Source of the DNA: Reticulitermes speratus
Lineage: Eukaryota > Arthropoda > Insecta > Blattodea > Rhinotermitidae
Direction of reading: 5' to 3'
Assembly (NCBI GenBank): GCA_021186555.1
Contig: JAJKFL010000003.1
Coordinates: forward strand, 372,001 to 436,000
DNA length: 64,000 nucleotides
The stretch's first letter is position 1. Every line of letters begins with the position of its first letter. Positions 1 to 12,090 of this stretch are shown one piece after another. Under the pieces are notes generated by a model. It ran no database searches. It was given only the letters and a program-made list of their open reading frames with translations, and was not told the DNA's origin. The position numbers and the translations under genes were made by a program.

Positions 1-13
1 CTTTTTATGTACA

Positions 14-377
14 CGCTGCGAAAGTCCACTTCACAACATTTATCCACATAAAGCACAGTAGACACTAGGTACGTTGTGGTGTTGAGATTAACGAGCGGCG
101 TGAAAGACACACATTATCATAGAGTTCGTATCCACACTTATCTACCATAGAATCTACAGCATTTATTTAGGTTTTCACACATAGCTAGTTACAATTGTGT
201 TGAAAGACCACAAGTCTAGAACACTGCCACAGTGCCAACTGCCACCTGTACATTCCTGGACGACATCTACCTACCGCTACCGTGCGTCCTTTACGTCGCT
301 CGTTAATCTCAACACAATGTACCTAGTGTGTACTGTGCTTTATGTGGATGAATGGTGTGAAGTGGACTTTCGCAGCG
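14..377. repeat. Long inverted repeat (fold-back, MITE-like)
   Basis: Positions 14-111 are the reverse complement of about 282-377, with roughly nine differences and one 3-base gap, and they enclose about 170 bases of unrelated sequence. The outer ends read CGCTGCGAAAG and CTTTCGCAGCG. A transcript would form one long hairpin. Either a fold-back or MITE-type element or a local inverted duplication would explain it. No coding sequence or target-site duplication was recognised. Confidence 0.85.
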
Positions 378-443
378 AGTGCATAGCAAGACGGACTTTG
401 TTTTGTACCAGTGGTGGTGTAGTTTGCAGTGTAAAAACTCTTC

Positions 444-476
444 CTGATGATGGTGGTAGCCGACACCGAAACATGT
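444..476 (+). other. CTGATGATG-stem-CGAAACAT module, copy 1
   Basis: CTGATGA (444-450) and a T are followed by GGTG (452-455), an 8-base loop and CACC (464-467), then GAAAC (468-472) and ATG. The order CTGATGA, hairpin, GAAA is that of the hammerhead ribozyme core around stem II, except that one extra T lies between the A and the stem. Three other copies in the window have different stem sequences that still pair. Ribozyme activity is only a hypothesis. Confidence 0.5.
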
Positions 477-658
477 CGCAGCTGAAATGATCTTCTAACA
501 AATCTTGTTAAGCATTAGATGGTTCATTATTGTTGGTAACTTTCTAGACAACATCTTATTAATTCTAACTGGAATATGGAAGAATTGCCTCAACAGTAGA
601 AGGAGTCAGTCATTGTATCTATGTGTAAGAACTGGAATAAGAAAGGTTTAGTAATTAT

Positions 659-1958
659 CTAGTCATCACCCTTATCAACTACATAAACAGTTTTCCAAAT
701 CCTACTCTCAAGATTAATCCCAATGTAGAAGACATTATTGGAGATAATCAGTGTGGGTTGCAACCAAAGAGACCAACTACTGAGCATATATGCTATAATG
801 AGACAATGCATCAGGTATTTACAGACCTCAAGAAAGTCTAAAATTAAGTTAGGTATCGCCATGAGAGTAGTTAGGATAATCAAAGTGTATTAAGGTGAAA
901 TCTGTAGCAAAATCCGGTTAGGCAAAACTCTGTCTGATATGTGTCATATTAAGGATGCCATGAAAGAAGGAGAAGATTCATCACCATTGCTTTTCCACTT
1001 TGCTTTAGAATATGCCTTTAAGATTGTTCCAGCAAACCAAGAGGGGTTGAAATTAAATGGTACGTGTTAGCTTCTGGTTTATGCTGGTGATATTAGTTTA
1101 TTTGGCCAAAATATACTTGCTATAAAGAAAATTATTGAAACTTTATTAGTGGTCAGTAAGGAGACGGGGCCTGAAAGTAAATGCTGAAAAAGCAAAGTAT
1201 ATGTTTATGTCTAGTGAACGGAATGCAGATAAAATTCGCCATATAAAGATAAGTAACAAATCTTCACAAAATTTTGCAAAGATCAAGTACCTGGGGACAA
1301 TCTTAACAAATCAAAATTACATTCATGAAGAAATTAAGAGCATATTTAACTCAGAGTATGCCTGCTACCACTCGTCCTCAATATGTTGTCTTCTCGTTTG
1401 TTATCCAAACATATGGAGATAAACATAAACAAACTATAATTTTCCTGTTGTTTTATGTGGGTGAAACTTGGACTGTCGCACTGAGAGAAGAACATAAGCT
1501 GAGAGTATTCCAGAATGAAGTGCAGAGGAAGATATTTCTGTGTATGAGGGAGAAATGAACAGGAGGCTACAGAAAGGTGCGTACTGTGGATCTTCATCAA
1601 CTGTACTGCTCAATACTTGCTAGTAGGTTGATCAAATAAAGAAGAATGAGATGGACGGGACATGTGGCACTTTGGGGGGAGAGGAGAGGTGCATAGAGGG
1701 TTTTGGTGGGGAAACCTGAGGTAAATATGCCACTTGAATGATACGAGAATTTGGAGGATAATATTAAAATGCATCTTCAACAATAGTGTCGGTGGGCGTG
1801 AACTGGATTTATCTGACTCAGGACAGGAACCAGTGCTAAGCACTTGTGAACACTGTAATGAACTTCCAGGTTCCATAAAATGCGAAATATTTTATGGCTA
1901 TCTGAGGAACGATTAACTTTTCAAGAAGGACTCTGCTCCATGGAATGTATTAGTTATA
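659..1958 (+). pseudogene. LINE-alpha relic (non-LTR reverse transcriptase, 3' half)
   Basis: This is a heavily mutated copy of the element at 59040-61130. Visible pieces, in several frames, include IIGDNQCGLQPKR (fingers region), [26 protein letters not shown], then YAGD where the catalytic YADD is expected, a weak TKYMVMS-like region, KYLGTILTNQN, a GETWTVALREEHKLRVFQNEV segment, and the noncoding tail with CTCAAGAAGGACTCTG-like sequence. The family copies itself by target-primed reverse transcription. Stops, frame changes and the YAGD change make this copy inactive. The clade was not resolved; the C-terminal style recalls RTE-like insect elements. Confidence 0.8.
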
Positions 1959-2172
1959 CCTTAGCTAACAACTTAAAGTTTAATGGTAACTATTCGTATA
2001 CAACCTGATTTTCTTTGTGAATAAACTCTGCAGTCTGCTCACATATTGCTTTTCCACGTTTTTATGATTCTCACAGTAAGCAGTGATTATTTGCCTAAAT
2101 AGCATTGCTCGGTTGGCCTCTATAATGCAGACGCAGAGATATTACTGTAAGGTAGGAACTAAGTTTTGAAAT
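1959..2172 (-). repeat. Interspersed repeat family R, minus copy
   Basis: Read on the minus strand it matches the family R order seen at 13575-13800: TTCCTACCTTACAGTAA, a middle block, a TTACTGTGAGAATCAT block, then a GGTTGTATACG to TTACCATTA block near 1980. It abuts the tail of the LINE-alpha relic. The class of family R is unknown; it holds no recognisable coding sequence. Confidence 0.65.
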
Positions 2173-2338
2173 GATGCGTACATGTGAAATGGGTAAGAAT
2201 GTTCATTTGGTTGCGCTCATAGAGTAGGCCTGTGAAGTTAATCACAGTGTCTTACAGGATGTACTAATGGTGAAATTTTTTCGGTGGTTCTTTAGAGAAT
2301 ACATTTTTATACTTTAGCGCCTATAAGTATAAAAATCT

Positions 2339-2385
2339 GTTTGTTTGTGTGTGTGTGTGTGTGTGTGTGCGTATGTATGTGTGTT
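2339..2385. repeat. (TG)n microsatellite
   Basis: A run of TG dinucleotides, imperfect at its right end. Confidence 0.95.
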
Positions 2386-2637
2386 ACTGTCACAGAAGGC
2401 GCGGACCTTGAGGAAACGTTGATAGGATGCAGTACGTAACATAGCTAAAAATTTCATTTTGTCCTCATGTAACGTCATGCTTTGAGTGATACGTAAATGA
2501 ATGAGAGGGAATAAAGGGTAGAGAAATTATAACAGGGCGCACAAATGAAGGGGATGGGAAAAAGTACGAGGAGAAAGACGGTGGGAGATAAAAGTACGGA
2601 AACGTATTAAACTTCCTACGAAGGTTTAACGTACTGG

Positions 2638-2936
2638 TGTTGAAGGACATGATAGAAAGTTGTTGAAGGACATGATAGAAAGGTGTTGAAGGACATGATA
2701 GAAAGGTGTTGAAGGACATGACAGAAATGTGTTGAAGGACATGATAGAAAGGTGTTGAAAGACATGACAGAAAGGTGTTGAAGGACATGATAGAAAGTTG
2801 TTGAAGGACATGATAGAAAGGTGTTGAAGGACATGATAGAAAGGTGTTGAAGGACATGACAGAAATGTGTTGAAGGACATGATAGAAAGGTGTTGAAAGA
2901 CATGACAGAAAGGTGTTGAAGGACATGATAGAAAGT
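2638..2936. repeat. 23-bp minisatellite, 13 copies, with 6-unit higher-order repeat
   Basis: Thirteen units of 23 bases, each beginning TGTTGAAGGACATGA. Using the variant bases, units 1-6 equal units 7-12 and unit 13 equals unit 1, so a 138-bp block has been duplicated. Open frames through the array on the minus strand are a by-product of the repeat. Confidence 0.97.
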
Positions 2937-3059
2937 GATAAACTTGATTCAATTTCTGCAGGATGGGTTTCAATTGTGGATTTTTGTGGTCATGGTAATA
3001 AAACTTCGCTTGATTTCAAACTTCCGCTCTGGTGTAAATGGTTGCCCCATGATGACGGG

Positions 3060-3145
3060 GCCGATAGGCTGTCCCGAAATGTCGATAACTATGAATAAAT
3101 GCTGCCTAACATCCCAGAAGAGCGAAGACCTCAATAAAACTTTGC
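3060..3145 (-). repeat. Interspersed repeat family C, minus copy
   Basis: Contains CCGAAATGTCGATAACTATG and then AACATCCCAGAAGAGCGAAGAC, the same order as at 20890-20998. Family C copies carry, on their plus strand, a segment near GGGATGTGACGCCG and a later TTCGGAGGAACCTGCTGCC. The class of the repeat is not known to me. Confidence 0.55.
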
Positions 3146-3214
3146 TTTCCATGTAAAGCGGGGAATGTTCTGACAAGCTAAAAGACTATTAGTTTCTCAA
3201 GAAGAACTGTGCAG
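3146..3214 (+). repeat. LINE-alpha 3' tail fragment
   Basis: TTCCATGTAAAGCGGGGAATG and TAGTTTCTCAAGAAG match the noncoding 3' tail of the LINE-alpha copy at 61030-61100. No coding part is attached. Confidence 0.7.
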
Positions 3215-5324
3215 CGTTATATTAAGTGACACTGTCAACAATCCATAGAAACTTGTATGAATTTCTATCATTTTTTCTGGAGACACTTGGAGATGAATCA
3301 TGGGCCTCGAGTGGCATCAGAATTCGAAGGGACACCTTCAGCTTGTATGAAGGAGAGTCTGAACATTTCCTTCAGATCTCCAAGGGTTTGACTACAATGC
3401 CTTAATGCAGTATCTGCTACTACAGAAGCCTCATGGTAACCTCAGTAGAAACTTCATCAGCATCAAAAGTGCGGCCTTTGTTTATTATATTGATTTGATA
3501 TTAATGCGTGGTCCGAAATCACACCATCTCACTGTAGGCCTTTCAAAATGTTTTCTAATTGCACAGAGCAGAGTCCTTATTTAGAAGCTGATACTTAGCC
3601 ACATAAGAAGTACCCTGTCTCTTAAGGCATCCGAGGATCCATTAACTTTTTACAACAGTCAGACACTGTTCCCAGTTCTGAACCAGAGTAAGGTGTGTCA
3701 GTAAGGACTGCAATCCACACCGACACACCTTACTACAGCGAAGCCCTAATATACTAGAAAACAGATCTTGCAGGCTAATGCCCACCTTCATATCAAATTG
3801 CGATCCTCGCCTGTGGTGATTTACAGTCAAAATAATCCTGCCGATTATGCACAAAGATGAAGGGACACAAAACGCAAATAAAAATTATTGAAATTGTATT
3901 TACCGATTTCATTGTAAAGGGAAAGAGCTAGCGGAACCCCGAACGTTACCCGCACCTTCCCGCGGAATACGGTTTGAATGCCGCTGCTGTAGGAGACGTG
4001 AAGGTACAAAGGTAGCAAGCGCTCCTCAGCATTAGTCTGGCCTTCATTTGTTTCGTGAATGTGATTTTCAATTCTGATTACGTTCTTGAATGTTTGCATT
4101 TGCCAAATTTCTTTAGAATTCATGAAGTGTCTTTCCTTATGATTCTGTCCTGTATTCTGGCGACGGGACAGACCACAGAGGCTACGCAGTGTTCTTCAGC
4201 ATTTATTTCTCGACCACTTTTCTTTCTAGAGATACATAGGGCTTGTGCGTTTCTTTAGTGTGCTCATATTTTTGTTCCTTTATATTAAAATCATTAACGT
4301 CGACCAGAAGCTGCAATGTCCCATTTCAGTCACTTATGGTTCTCTTTTACTTTCTTAATAATACATTTTAAAGCAAAGTTGAAAATAAATGGCAAAGTTT
4401 TTCCGTGTAATGTTTAAAAGTAACCAGCAGCATACAGAATGCTTCTAATCACAGAAAGACTTGGAAATAAAGCCGACCCCTGCACTTGAGAATTCTGCAG
4501 TAAAATTACATGCCGAAAGAACTGTAGGAGATGGTTTGGGTCAGTGGTACATGAGTTGGATAAATCGGGGGGGATCCGGCCTTATTACGGGGTTGGAGTG
4601 GTTCGTGTGCGTGCTAGGGTTGTCGGATAAGGGGAGGAAAGCTGTGTGCTGTCAGCAGATAAATTAAAGTTGAAGATAGATCCGGACCTTCTGTAGTTTT
4701 TGTTGCTGTAGTCCTATTACATGAAAGCTGTCCTATCAAAGGAATTTAGATCTGTGGTTCAGGGAGGAACAGGTTGTGCGGGGTGGCTGATATGCAACAC
4801 ACTTCTGCAAGCGTAAGGAAGTGCAGCTTTGCTTTGATGTCTTTCTGTTGGGTGTAATTTTGAGGTAGGCCATGTGTGTACGAATATCGTAATACAGTTC
4901 TGTCAATGCACTTGTTGCTAGTTCTGGGCGCTCCATGGCGGTACCATTCAGAATATCATCGTCGCATTCTGAATGCTTCTAGGTGTTTCAGACAGCTTTT
5001 TAACAAGTATGTAACAATATTACGTCAGTATGACTACTTAGATTACCATGAATACTATTATTGCTTCATAATAATACTGGATTTCAGAGATGGTGATAGT
5101 GTCGTTCCCACCTCGTAAGTTCGTCCTTTTGCCATGTTGTTATTAGCGATTATAGGAAATTATAAAGTATAAGACTTTTGTAGGCTCCAATGACATGAAT
5201 TTTATGGCAAATTTAATCAAAATCCGCCCTTATACTCTCGAGTTGAAACATGCGGACAGAAAGAAGGAAGTAATTGTCTGTACATGCGTTCTTTTTTGCA
5301 CCTTGTCTGTCAATGAGCTACGGT
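3215..5324. other. No recognised feature (contains one small hairpin)
   Basis: I see no gene or known repeat here. A 12-base inverted repeat, GTAAGGTGTGTC to GACACACCTTAC with a 21-base spacer, lies near 3690-3734. Open frames are short and match nothing I know. Confidence 0.5.
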
Positions 5325-5600
5325 GTAGCCATCTCTACGTAACACAACTTTACCTCACAGAAACACTCCACGTCTCCACTACAAAGACTAACTGGTTACT
5401 GCTATTCAATGTAAATCATACGAAATACATACATACATACATACATACATACATACATAGTGCGTGGGCAAAATGCGAGGTTTCTTAACATCAAAATAGG
5501 TGGTACATGTTGTTACCACTGTGCTTTACAGGATTAGTCAGTTTCAAGCTCCGCACTTGTAAGCTAGCTGCACTGTTTCTCAGTCTGTGCATGTTGCGGC
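5325..5600 (+). repeat. Interspersed repeat family R, plus copy, with (CATA)n
   Basis: Order of matches: TACCTCACAGAAACAC, ACTACAAAGACTAACTGGTTA, a CATA tetranucleotide run at about 5427-5458, AGTGCGTGGGCAAAATG (shared exactly with the copy at 13708), then GGTGGTACATGTTGTTACCAC and GCTTTACAGG. The microsatellite sits where other copies have CACATAAATACAG. Confidence 0.75.
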
Positions 5601-5739
5601 ACTCGCTTTTGGAGGCGCCGCGGCACCCGCCTGTAATTATATTAACCAATATGCGTGCAGTAGATTTATGTACGTCAGCATCCAGGGGTGCATAAAATGA
5701 TGAACCTACTGAAGCATGAAGTTTTCGAAATATCATGTA

Positions 5740-5960
5740 ACAATTAGTTTTTACCTTACAGACAACACAGTCTGTTTACATTACAAAGACCGGTTAGTTA
5801 AGGCTGTACAGTAAAAAACCGTCTTTTGTGAGAATTATGTGAAAAATATAAATACATTTTTGAGCAAAGTGCATATACTTTTAGTATTAATACAGGTGGT
5901 ATATTATAGTAACCACTGTCTTTACAGGGTTAGTTATTACAGCGTCTTGTGCTTGATGTT
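5740..5960 (+). repeat. Interspersed repeat family R, second plus copy
   Basis: Matches include TTACAAAGACCGGTTA, GTGAGAATTATGTG, AGGTGGTATATTATAGTAACC and TCTTTACAGGGTTAG. It lies about 150 bases from the previous copy in the same orientation, so the two may be a local duplication or two insertions. Confidence 0.7.
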
Positions 5961-6312
5961 TACCACGCTTCGTGGTATAGTGTAGTGTAGCGCTTCACTC
6001 GTCCAGTGACATCTTCCACTTCCTTGTCATATTCCGTGTATTCAGTATCATCTGTCATTCGGTTCGCCGTCGTTGACGAGATCGTGAGAAGGAAGGGTAG
6101 GCTTACTGAGGGTGTTTGGCTGTAGGAGAGAGACGGGAAAGTGACAATGATATGGAGAAAATTACATGATGCGGAGCTTCATGACTTGTGCGTTTCACAA
6201 TATATCTTTCGTGTGATCGTATCAAAGACGGCTGAAATGACAGAGCGTGTACCTGCACGGAAGAGTTAAGAAGTGCGCATAAGATTGTAAATGCACTATT
6301 GGAATAAAATAG

Positions 6313-6450
6313 GCCATTTATGAGACATAGGCCTAAGTGGGAAGATAAGATTGAAATGCATCTTAAGATATTGTGTGATGGTGTAAATTGGACTTAAGTG
6401 ATTCAGGATAGGGTCTTGTGTTAGGCTGTTCCAAAGACGGTAATAAACCC
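6313..6450 (+). repeat. LINE-alpha 3' fragment
   Basis: GGGAAGATAAGATTGAAATGC, TCAGGATAGGGTCTTGTG and GACGGTAATAAACCCTCGG parallel the end of the LINE-alpha ORF (the DNIKM and NAVMNL regions at 60920-61030). The reading frame is broken. Confidence 0.6.
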
Positions 6451-9400
6451 TCGGACTCTGTGAATGACAGTAAATTTATTGATCGTTTTATTGAGCGACT
6501 ATCAGTTTTTGAATAAAGATTCTACTTTGGAGAAAATAACTATTTTATTTTACGTCAGGAAGGGTTTTATGTTGTATGAATATTTGCGTTGTGTGTTACT
6601 GGTTCTTCTTTTAAATCTTGGAAATATTGCACAAACGTTTCTGTTCTCAACCCTTCCAAATGACAATTCATAAGAACCGTAATACCATTTTCATTTGGCT
6701 TCTATACTATCTACACTTCATGCAGCATCACTTAATAAAAACAAACATTTTATTAAGTCCGACTCATTTATGTAGGTGAAATAACACCTATTAACTTTTT
6801 GCATGTAAATTTATTTATTTGCAAAAAGCAAACTCTAGTTTTGACACGGACATTATGCAGGCTGATTCATCTCTTGTGTAGGCCTACATTTTTCTTCTCT
6901 GACACACGTTTCTCGAGGAAATTTAGTTACGAAGCAAAGACAATTGTTTACTGAAAAGTTTCATAATGTCATATTGCAGAGCTTAAAAAATTGCCTCAAA
7001 AGAACGTGTTCGTTTAATGAAATATGATTTATGTGAACATTTTATTGCCCTTAAAAGTTGTGTTAATGTGATTTAAGGCTAGTCAAGCGTAAAAAAATAA
7101 CATTTCTTGAATTAGGGAACTGCCTGAGAGAAGACTTCTTGCTCACGTACTCAGATTCCCCACCTGTTGTGTATCCCCAAGCCTTATAAATGTCTTCACA
7201 AGAGCTCGCCACTATTACCTAAATGTAGGTAAATTTGTCCATGTTTGGAAATAATCACCACGGCAAGAAGACTTATGTGGAAATGGAGTTATTACCCACG
7301 CACTTTTAGGTCGGTTCTAGATGGAGGTGATTTACCAGCTTCACCCAATAGCCACTTTATTCCCAGGGAAAAGCCACCAGAGTACCAGAGCCGTCTGGAT
7401 GCTGAAAAAAAGAAGACATTCTCTGCCCATGTCAGGACTTAAACCCCAATTTACTGGTCGTCTGTTCCGTAGACTAAGCACTACTAACTGGGCTGTCACG
7501 GGTTCTGCAATTGATATTTATCATGAGGTCCACGAGTCTGGTCCACTTCCAGGCATATTTCTTTAAAATTAATTCGATTATCATCCTCCTATCTACACCT
7601 GTGTTAAACAAAGTAATGTAATTAATGAGTTGCCTGAATCGGTGTCTTGGATCAGTCCGTCTGTGATACCCCTCGTTATGCAGTGCTACCTATGTACACA
7701 CGCGCGCCTTTACCTGCCTCAGCTCGTTGCTATTCATAGTTTATCCGAGATGATGCGATTTGGAGCTAGGTCGTGCGTTCGCTCTGAACCCCGAGCAACA
7801 AGTGTGTGCGAGCGAGTGAGCGAGCGAGCGAGCGAGCAAGTGGCAGTGGCACAGTTGTGCGGATGAAACTGGAACTCCAGTGTTAATTATATGAGGTGTT
7901 GAACCCCGCCCCTTGCATGAACGGAAAAATGATGCCGAAGGGACAGGGAACACAGCGTAGGTAGTGCTACTAATAAGTCAATGAAGGAGATTCCTTCTTG
8001 AAAGCTGGTAGTGTGTGTGGGGGCGTGGAGCCGTCGAATGCTACAATTAAAATCAGAATAGCTAGCGACGGAACCGACGTAGCTTTCTACAGCGATTTTG
8101 CGGGGCTTTCAGGCTTTCAAAGGCATTTAAACAAGCCTCTCTTATTGGCTTTCGCCAGCGCTGAAGGAGAGTAGTTTCGCGGGAAGACCTGGTCTCTAAA
8201 ATATTTTTCAACATTGTCGAATAAGCATCTAGCTCACTATGTGTCCCGACAGCATGGGAAGATTTTAAGTGATAGTAAAAATGTGTAGCGGTCTTACAGA
8301 CTGTAGTCATCGTGCGTTGGTCTGACGACGACCTAGCAGTTCCGTATACTGCTTGATTTTGAAACTGTACTGACCGTCTGTACAGTTTCTAATAGGAAAC
8401 GAATTTTCAGTAATACGAAAAAAAGGAGTCCAAATTCTGTTGTGACCTGAGACAAAGGCGCTTAGAAAAGGAGACAAACACAGAATTTTCTTTCTCAATT
8501 TATCCCCCTCCCCCTCAAACTCTGTGTCAATGTGCAACTGATGGCCTTAATTAATTTTCGACGTCCTCCTGCAGGACTCGAAAAGGAGACGGTTTTGTAA
8601 AGTTCTTGGACAAATTATGACAGTCAAACCCTTTTATTTACAGATGGTCGGTTAAAAGTGAAATAAGTACAATCCCTAAAATCTACCCTTAGTCATCAAA
8701 CTAGGAAGCTTACACTTGCACACTTGTTACAAGAACTGAACTTCTAACTGCTCCGCGCTTTCTAAATCTGACTAATACGATTTTGGTAATTTTGATTAAT
8801 AGAAGAAACGCGGGCTAACCAATGCTCTAGTTGCACCTCCTTTCTAATGTATATAAACTGGATCACTTGGCAACTCTCCGTCTTAAATGTCTTTATCTTG
8901 GGCCGGCTTGCGCCGAGGTTTGAAATCAAGTGCTGCCGAACACAATTACAGTTATACTTAATATTATATATTATATTATAATATTATTACAGTACAGTTA
9001 GTATTGTCAATTTAGTTTTCTTAAATTTGTCACTTATAGGCCTATACGTATATACATGCCTATACACAAACACACACACACATGTATATATATATATATA
9101 TATTATCTAGGCTTATGCTTGATTTCACAAATTTAACCTCAAATTTCTGCACTGTCGCTATGTAACGTGCAGTGCATCAATTAGAGCTAAAGTTAAGTTG
9201 TTCCCGTGCACGCCATGTCTGCATATGCGGTGTGGACACGTAGCTCCAATCATTCTAACCTGGGCACTAGACTGTGGTCAGTGGCCAGCTTCACACCACA
9301 GCCGCTTCGCCTGAAGGGAAAGTGTGTCCAGTAGTCACTGAGTAGGGTAGGATGCTATGCTGGACGGGTTGCGGCGCCGGTGACGAATCTCTGGATTAGA

Positions 9401-9738
9401 GAAACAATTTTTAGTTTATCAATTATTCGACAGCAAACGGACAGTCAAAGTAACTGTTTGTGTAATAGGCTCGTATATCATAAAGTTCGCAGAAAGTTTT
9501 TTTTTTTTTTAAGTTTGGAAAACTGGTTTAAAACTCGCGCTCTCTATTTCACACACACATACACACAAACACACTGACAGCATGATGATCTAATACGGCT
9601 GTTTTCTTTCTTTAGGAGAAGGAAGGAAAATAGGCTAGAAAGCTGCCAATATACCGCGAAAATGTGTCTAAACCATAACATATTTAGCCTAATTAAAAGT
9701 AGATCTGAAGAACCTCAACGTGGCCGTCGGGGTTGGTT
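6451..9738. other. No recognised gene; scattered simple repeats
   Basis: Mostly unrecognised AT-rich DNA. Simple repeats: (GAGC)n about 7809-7838, an AT-rich run about 8955-8992, a (TA)n run about 9080-9105, and a T run near 9499-9510. Short open frames match nothing I know. Confidence 0.5.
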
Positions 9739-9823
9739 GTGACACCCGTTTGTGACACCTTTACCCGTTTGTGACACCCGTTTGTGACACCCGTTTGTGA
9801 CCACCCGTTTTGTGACACCCGTT
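9739..9823. repeat. 13-bp minisatellite
   Basis: About six imperfect copies of GTGACACCCGTTT, with small insertions between some units. Confidence 0.9.
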
Positions 9824-10139
9824 CTCAAGTACAGCTCTTCCATTGCTTTATTCTGTTCTGATTAATTATTCACCCGCACATACTGTAGTAGGAGAATATT
9901 GTGGGGAGTACATTAGGTACAGAAAGGTGCTCACCCTTGTCTAACATTCTGTGTTTACTTTGCTTGTCGAACTGTGATATTACATGATATTACATGTTCT
10001 GTGTTCATTAGCGGAATAACGTTCTGCTTGCTCCTGCGCGATAACCGGCATCTTATCGCTAAATCGTATTTCGCAACTGATAGATATTGCAGCAAACTGA
10101 ATGCTTTATCAAAGGTAAATTTCTAACGATATGTGATAA
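9824..10139. other. No recognised feature
   Basis: Nothing recognised on either strand. Confidence 0.5.
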
Positions 10140-10655
10140 AATGACCAAATTGTTTAGGTGTGATGTAATTGGTCTTTCAACTGCAAATGTGGTTTACTGA
10201 AATATCTAAGCTCTTTGGAGCACAGTGGTAACTGTGTGTGCCACATGATTGTAATGTCGCCCACGCACTGTGTTTATGTGTTTCATATGAGCACAGTGGT
10301 AACTGTGTGTGCCACATGATTGTAATGTCGCCCACGCACTGTGTTTATGTGTTTCATATGAGCACAGTGGTAACTGTGTGTGCCACATGATTGTAATGTC
10401 GCCCACGCACTGTGTTTATGTGTTTCATATGAGCACAGTGGTAACTGTGTGTGCCACATGATTGTAATGTCGCCCACGCACTGTGTTTATGTGTTTCATA
10501 TGAGCACAGTGGTAACTGTGTGTGCCACATGATTGTAATGTCGCCCACGCACTGTGTTTATGTCTTTCATATGAGCCTTACAATAAACAGCGATTATTTC
10601 CGTAAAAGCTTTAAGGGGTTTATCTTGGTAATGGAGAAGCACTGTGTTTTCTCCA
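10140..10655 (-). repeat. Interspersed repeat family R, minus copy carrying a 71-bp array
   Basis: Both the array unit and its right flank belong to family R. On the minus strand the unit reads CACATAAACACAGTGCGTGGG and then CAGTTACCACTGTGCTC, as in other copies, and the right flank contains AACAGCGATTATTTCC, shared with 58007-58020. The outer limits are approximate. Confidence 0.75.
10218..10572. repeat. 71-bp tandem array, 5 copies, inside family R
   Basis: Five units of exactly 71 bases, each starting GAGCACAGTGGTAACTGTG. They are almost identical; the last has one change (GTCTTTC for GTGTTTC). The unit is an internal segment of family R, so the array arose by amplification within the repeat. 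Confidence 0.97.
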
Positions 10656-10982
10656 AGCTGGAAACTGAAGTTTGGAATAAGATTTACATAAATTTTAAAC
10701 ATAAAAGGCTTAAGAACGTAAACGTCTTTCTACCTAAGCCCTTGCGCCGCTGAGAGCATCTGCACATTAGGCTGTTTCTTACGATCGGCTGAATTAAACT
10801 GTTATATTTTGTTGCGTTAAATTTTGTTACGCTGTTTAGCGACAATATTTTTCGAATGCGGATCTGTTGATTATTGTTAAATTAGGTCTTATCATACTGT
10901 ATGTGTTGCTGCCAACATATCGGCGTTAGATTAGGCTTAAAATCCCGTTGAAATTCAACGGGAAATTTCTGCGTCTTACAAC
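10656..10982. other. No recognised gene; small palindrome
   Basis: Nothing recognised except a 19-base palindrome at 10944-10962, CCCGTTGAA and TTCAACGGG around a central A. Confidence 0.55.
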
Positions 10983-11780
10983 CTTAGTCACACTGCAGCC
11001 TGTGATAAACTGTAGTCACACTGCAGCCTGTGATAAACTGTAGTCACACTGCAGCCTGTGATACACTGTAGTCACACTGCAGCCATGATACACTGTAGTC
11101 ACACTGCAGCCTGTGATACACTGTAGTCACACTGCAGCCTGTGATACACTGTAGTCACACTGCAGCCTGATACACTGTAGTCACACTGCAGCCTGATACA
11201 CTGTAGTCACACTGCAGCCTGATACACTGTAGTCACACTGCAGCCTGTGATACACTGTAGTCACACTGCAGCCTGTGATACACTGTAGTCACACTGCAGC
11301 CTGATACACTGTAGTCACACTGCAGCCTGATACACTGTAGTCACACTGCAGCCTGTGATACATTGTAGTCACACTGCAGCCTGTGATACACTGTAGTCAC
11401 ACTGCAGCCTGTGATACACTGTAGTCACATTGCAGCCTGTGATACACTGTAGTAAAACTGCAGCCTTGATACACTGTAGTCACACTGCAGCCTGATACAC
11501 TGTAGTCACACTGCAGCCTGTGATACACTGTAGTCACACTGCAGCCTGATACACTGTAGTCACACTGCAGCCTGTGATACACTGTAGTCACACTGCAGCC
11601 TGTGATACACTGTAGTCACACTGCAGCCTGTGATACACTGTAGTCACACTGCAGCCTGTGATACACTGTAGTCACACTGCAGCCTGTGATACACTGTAGT
11701 CACACTGCAGCCTGTGATACACTGTAGTCACACTGCAGCCTGTGATACACTGTAGTCACACTGCAGCCTGTGATACACTG
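10983..11780. repeat. 28-bp minisatellite, about 29 copies
   Basis: The unit contains TGTAGTCACACTGCAGCC followed by TGTGATACAC. Length variants of 26 and 27 bases (loss of TG or similar) are clustered in the left and middle parts. The unit holds a PstI-like CTGCAG core. Open frames across it are incidental. Confidence 0.97.
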
Positions 11781-12090
11781 TTATTCGTTACAGTCATTAC
11801 ATTGTCAAAGCGACTTCACTAAACATGGACGTTACTGGCAGCAGCTGGGTGAAATAACAACATGCATTGTCGGGTGGTATGTTGTTGTTGTTGTTGGATG
11901 CGATGTGGACTTCTTTGCGCAAAGGTACACATCGTGCTGCTATTTGCTGCTTAATAATAATAATAATAATAATAATAACTAATTCCGATTATTATTTATT
12001 GTTTTCTACTATCATGTTTCTTATAGTCTATTAATTTCCACAGGACATGAATATTACATTTTAACGAATGACAAAGTTCTATCGATGTTT
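11781..12090. other. Inter-array spacer with microsatellites
   Basis: Contains (GTT)n at about 11881-11896 and (AAT)n at about 11952-11979. Otherwise nothing recognised. Confidence 0.7.

Noticed and set aside
197-490. 97-codon plus frame
   Set aside because: It crosses one arm of the inverted repeat and the folded module; no motif.
2465-2973. Overlapping minus-strand frames rich in FNTFLSC
   Set aside because: Translation of the 23-bp array in all three frames; no flanking coding signal.
7240-7566. Two overlapping plus frames with moderate composition
   Set aside because: No shared motif; the frames overlap and neither has support. It may be an old SINE but the boxes are unclear.
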